A stretch of 64,000 nucleotides of DNA, from positions 62,001 to 126,000 of IMG/VR virus record IMGVR_UViG_3300020419_001178; one strand, 5' to 3'. Source of the DNA: a virus. The notes below the pieces were generated by a model that ran no database searches, was not told the DNA's origin, and saw nothing but the letters and a program-made list of their open reading frames with translations. Each line of letters starts with the position of its first letter. Position 1 is the first letter of the stretch. The translations under genes and the position numbers were made by a program. Of this stretch, positions 62,601-64,000 are shown one piece after another.

Positions 62601-64000
62601 GTGGTAACGATTCAATTGTTGCTAACGACTTTACACAGGTGTTAAGTGATGGTATCGGAGCTTGGGTTACAAACTTAGGTAGAGCAGAACTTGTTTCTGT
62701 GTTCTCATACTATGGACACATTGGTTATCTATCAGAAAACGGCGGTAAGATACGTGGTACTAACGGAAACTGTTCATACGGTGACTTTGGTGCTGTATCA
62801 GAAGGCGTTGACGGAAGTGAAACTCCAATTACAGGTGGTGTGAATAATAGAAGACTTGAAGCACAAGTTGGTAGAGCTTTAACTGATGGAAGTGCTATTA
62901 TACATTTTGAATACACTAACGCAGGTAACAACTATACCAATGCTACTTACACAATCAGTGGTGCTGGATATGGTGCTGTTATAGCAAATGCTAACGCTGT
63001 AAACAATGGTATATTTGAAGTCAGACTTAGAAATCCAGACGATGGATCTACTTATAATACAACAGATGTTGATAACGACGGTTCATTAAATGATCCGGAT
63101 GTTATTGGTGGTAGAGGTTATGTATCAAGTGAGAATACAGCACAGGGCGGTAACGCAACAACTATTATCCTTTCAAACACTGAAACAGCTAACACATCTA
63201 AATATGTTGGCATGAGAGTTGTAATTACAGCGGGAACTGGTGCTGGACAATACGCACAAATTACTGCATACAATCCAGGAACGAAAGTTGCCAACGTTGC
63301 TAAAGAATCAGATGGAACAGCTGGATGGGATACATGGCACTATTCAAATGGTATTCAATCTACTTTAGATGCTACAACAACTTATTCAATAGAGCCAAGA
63401 TGTATAATTTCCGGCGGTGGAGGAACTGGAGCTCAGGTTAGAGCACAAGTTTCCAACGGTAGAATTACACAGTTTTATATTGTAAATCCAGGAAGCGGAT
63501 ATACAAGTGGTCCATCAATGTTAATTGTTGATAACAATGAAACTATTGAAGCACCATTTGAAATTAGAATTGGTAACGGAGTATTAACACAACCTACATG
63601 GACTAGTAGAGGTATTGACTTTGAAACAGCAGGTGCTACCTTAGTAGGTGACGGTTATGGAGATATATTCCAATCCAAGAACTTCTTAAATGTATACGGA
63701 ATGACTGATCAACCAGAAGAAGGTTCAAATCTTGTGTTAGACGGAGATAGCAGATTCTTCAAGGTAGTGTTTGTAAGAGAACTTACTGGAAGTGCTGGAA
63801 ACTACTCCGCAAACTTACAAGTTTCACCAAACTTAGGTGTAGAAAAAGCACCTATACATGGCACAAACATCAGTATAAGAAAACGTTTTAGTCAGGTTAG
63901 ATTAACAGGACACGACTTCCTAGACATTGGTACAGGTAACTTTGCTAGTACCAACTATCCAGGAACACCTGCTACGCCTAATGACGCAAACGACGAAGTT
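59615..64000 (+). CDS. Very large tail-fibre/adhesin, paralogue of the 54032 gene (3' end outside window)
   Basis: The open frame runs 1462 codons from ATG 59615 to the window end without a stop. It again begins with eight tandem W/Y-rich repeats (FIWKDNWVASTAYLKDDVIR, then RYKINDIVKYGGTLYVC and so on, to about residue 440). A beta-helix region follows (FYVSTGVGTDNPTPTNG, TYKEVLPIRVPERVAIVGDE), interrupted by an added helical stretch (about residues 525-700). The last visible part is RLTGHDFLDIGTGNF, the same motif seen about 200 residues before the end of the 54032 protein, so perhaps 200-250 residues are missing. GAACGGAGC supplies the ribosome site. Confidence 0.85.
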   Translation, partial: MAEFKLGRIRFIWKDNWVASTAYLKDDVIRYGGRTYVCVTGHTAGSNFYTDISNWNNFSDGTQWKSDWSAATFYKINDIVRYGGIIYICNSGHTAQSTLEADQSKWDQFATSIDWKDNWVAGTVYKANDLVKYGGNIYICNTGHTAAATNALGLEADILKWDLFSEGQDWKQNWAINTRYKINDIVKYGGTLYVCNTGHTSNASAASGLEADQAKWDYLNKGIEYLGEWANSYRYKINDVVLYGATLWICTTQHTSVVTNADSQLGTLQADITNWEKFVPGLEFENTWQGDERYQPGDFVTYGGNQYVANQNVYGDVPPASAKWDLVTSGFNLRGDWGDDSTNQEYKVGDVVRLGGYTYLATANSTGQRPPNATYWSRLNQGIEWKNTWTTATLYDLGDAVRYGLISYVCVQAHTSDTAKRPDNDSAGAFWNNLASGAEESTITTQGDLLYFGGSGPTRLPIGADGQVLSVSSGGIPEWKDFGAVPDVFYVSTGVGTDNPTPTNGTTLDRPWKTIRYACDQIEKGAKNPNAVGLLEKNRMFIAYETAKWAKRQIITQTSPFFIGFAFDEAKFQRLAGFALDAITVDLRRGGNVETRRAGQAMKDNISGDFFDTGSETQNVAALNHVISLCSDVITSATPSADYQALDGIAEADRYLQTKDATLTAESTALSTLTTNMAVITSSITLGAGYALPTEVKLHKVLLVKTGTYKEVLPIRVPERVAIVGDELRSTRVEPAGQLTNSGDTTYSLAGILHMKSILDDIIEGTAITRQTGNTLTQDVSKPNSTSAVSAIVTELSQELYDKIDYEVNGASGDSTAPTIRGSNTRVDDQDKFAGVRAIMMNKDFIARDVTKYIAVNYPSYTFDTAQCESDVKNYLDGFIFDLTFSYSEASNYATIYNGLYYGNSVNGSLLENMYLLRDATGIRNQTLGGLSGTLGSANAYGTKRPTAGAYCSLDPGWGPDDTRVWIQTRSPYVQGVTNFGTACIGLKIDGDLHNGGNDSIVANDFTQVLSDGIGAWVTNLGRAELVSVFSYYGHIGYLSENGGKIRGTNGNCSYGDFGAVSEGVDGSETPITGGVNNRRLEAQVGRALTDGSAIIHFEYTNAGNNYTNATYTISGAGYGAVIANANAVNNGIFEVRLRNPDDGSTYNTTDVDNDGSLNDPDVIGGRGYVSSENTAQGGNATTIILSNTETANTSKYVGMRVVITAGTGAGQYAQITAYNPGTKVANVAKESDGTAGWDTWHYSNGIQSTLDATTTYSIEPRCIISGGGGTGAQVRAQVSNGRITQFYIVNPGSGYTSGPSMLIVDNNETIEAPFEIRIGNGVLTQPTWTSRGIDFETAGATLVGDGYGDIFQSKNFLNVYGMTDQPEEGSNLVLDGDSRFFKVVFVRELTGSAGNYSANLQVSPNLGVEKAPIHGTNISIRKRFSQVRLTGHDFLDIGTGNFASTNYPGTPATPNDANDEV

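Noticed and set aside
1-64000. CRISPR arrays, insertion sequences, integrase or attachment sites, tRNA genes
   Set aside because: None seen: no regularly spaced repeats, no transposase or integrase motifs, and no cloverleaf found by eye. A tRNA scan on both strands is the decisive check.

Overview
This window is a 64-kb piece of a tailed-phage genome: a T4-like myovirus of the marine type (cyanophage/pelagiphage relatives). The evidence is a set of recognisable T4 core genes: baseplate gp6, gp25, gp5, gp53-like and gp26; late sigma factor gp55; recombination nuclease gp46/gp47; portal gp20; prohead protease gp21; scaffold gp22; and major capsid gp23. The DNA is A+T-rich and densely packed, with many 1-4 base gene overlaps. 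No photosynthesis genes and no tRNAs were seen. Low G+C, near-perfect host sigma-70 promoters and a SufE-like gene fit a marine low-GC bacterium such as a SAR11-like alphaproteobacterium, but the host is inferred, not shown.

Layout. Positions 1-26859 form a minus-strand late block: two small structural genes, a giant 4986-residue virion protein, gp6, gp25, a PAAR tip protein, a gp5-like hub/needle with a GH19-type lysozyme domain, a large hub protein, a gp53-like LysM-fold protein and a tail-tube-cap protein. Positions 26886-31652 form a plus-strand block: gp55, gp47, gp46, SufE-like, a small conserved protein and a GIY-YIG nuclease. Positions 31653-32063 hold a G+C-rich, highly structured, gene-free segment. 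Positions 32107-34186 hold small genes in both orientations plus gp26. From 34262 to the right end everything is on the plus strand: tape measure, portal, head-assembly genes, major capsid, an independently transcribed structured RNA (about 43327-43583), then a long tail-fibre/structural block that runs off the end.

How it works together. gp55 directs late transcription from NATAAATA promoters, and about a dozen such boxes lie in front of structural genes on both strands, several sharing bases with the upstream stop codon. A second class of strong host-type promoters (TTGACA, 17 bp, TATAAT) precedes gp55, gp47 and the prohead-core gene, and a near-consensus one precedes the structured RNA. 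gp46/gp47 serve recombination-dependent replication. gp20/21/22/23 and the acidic core protein build the prohead. The minus block builds the baseplate, and the right arm supplies large beta-helical fibre proteins made of repeated carbohydrate-binding-like modules.

The most novel items are the two structured non-coding loci. The one after gp23 has its own promoter and an excellent intrinsic terminator, and its 5' end carries copies of both terminator arms. The one after the GIY-YIG gene is about 400 bases with several compensated helices.
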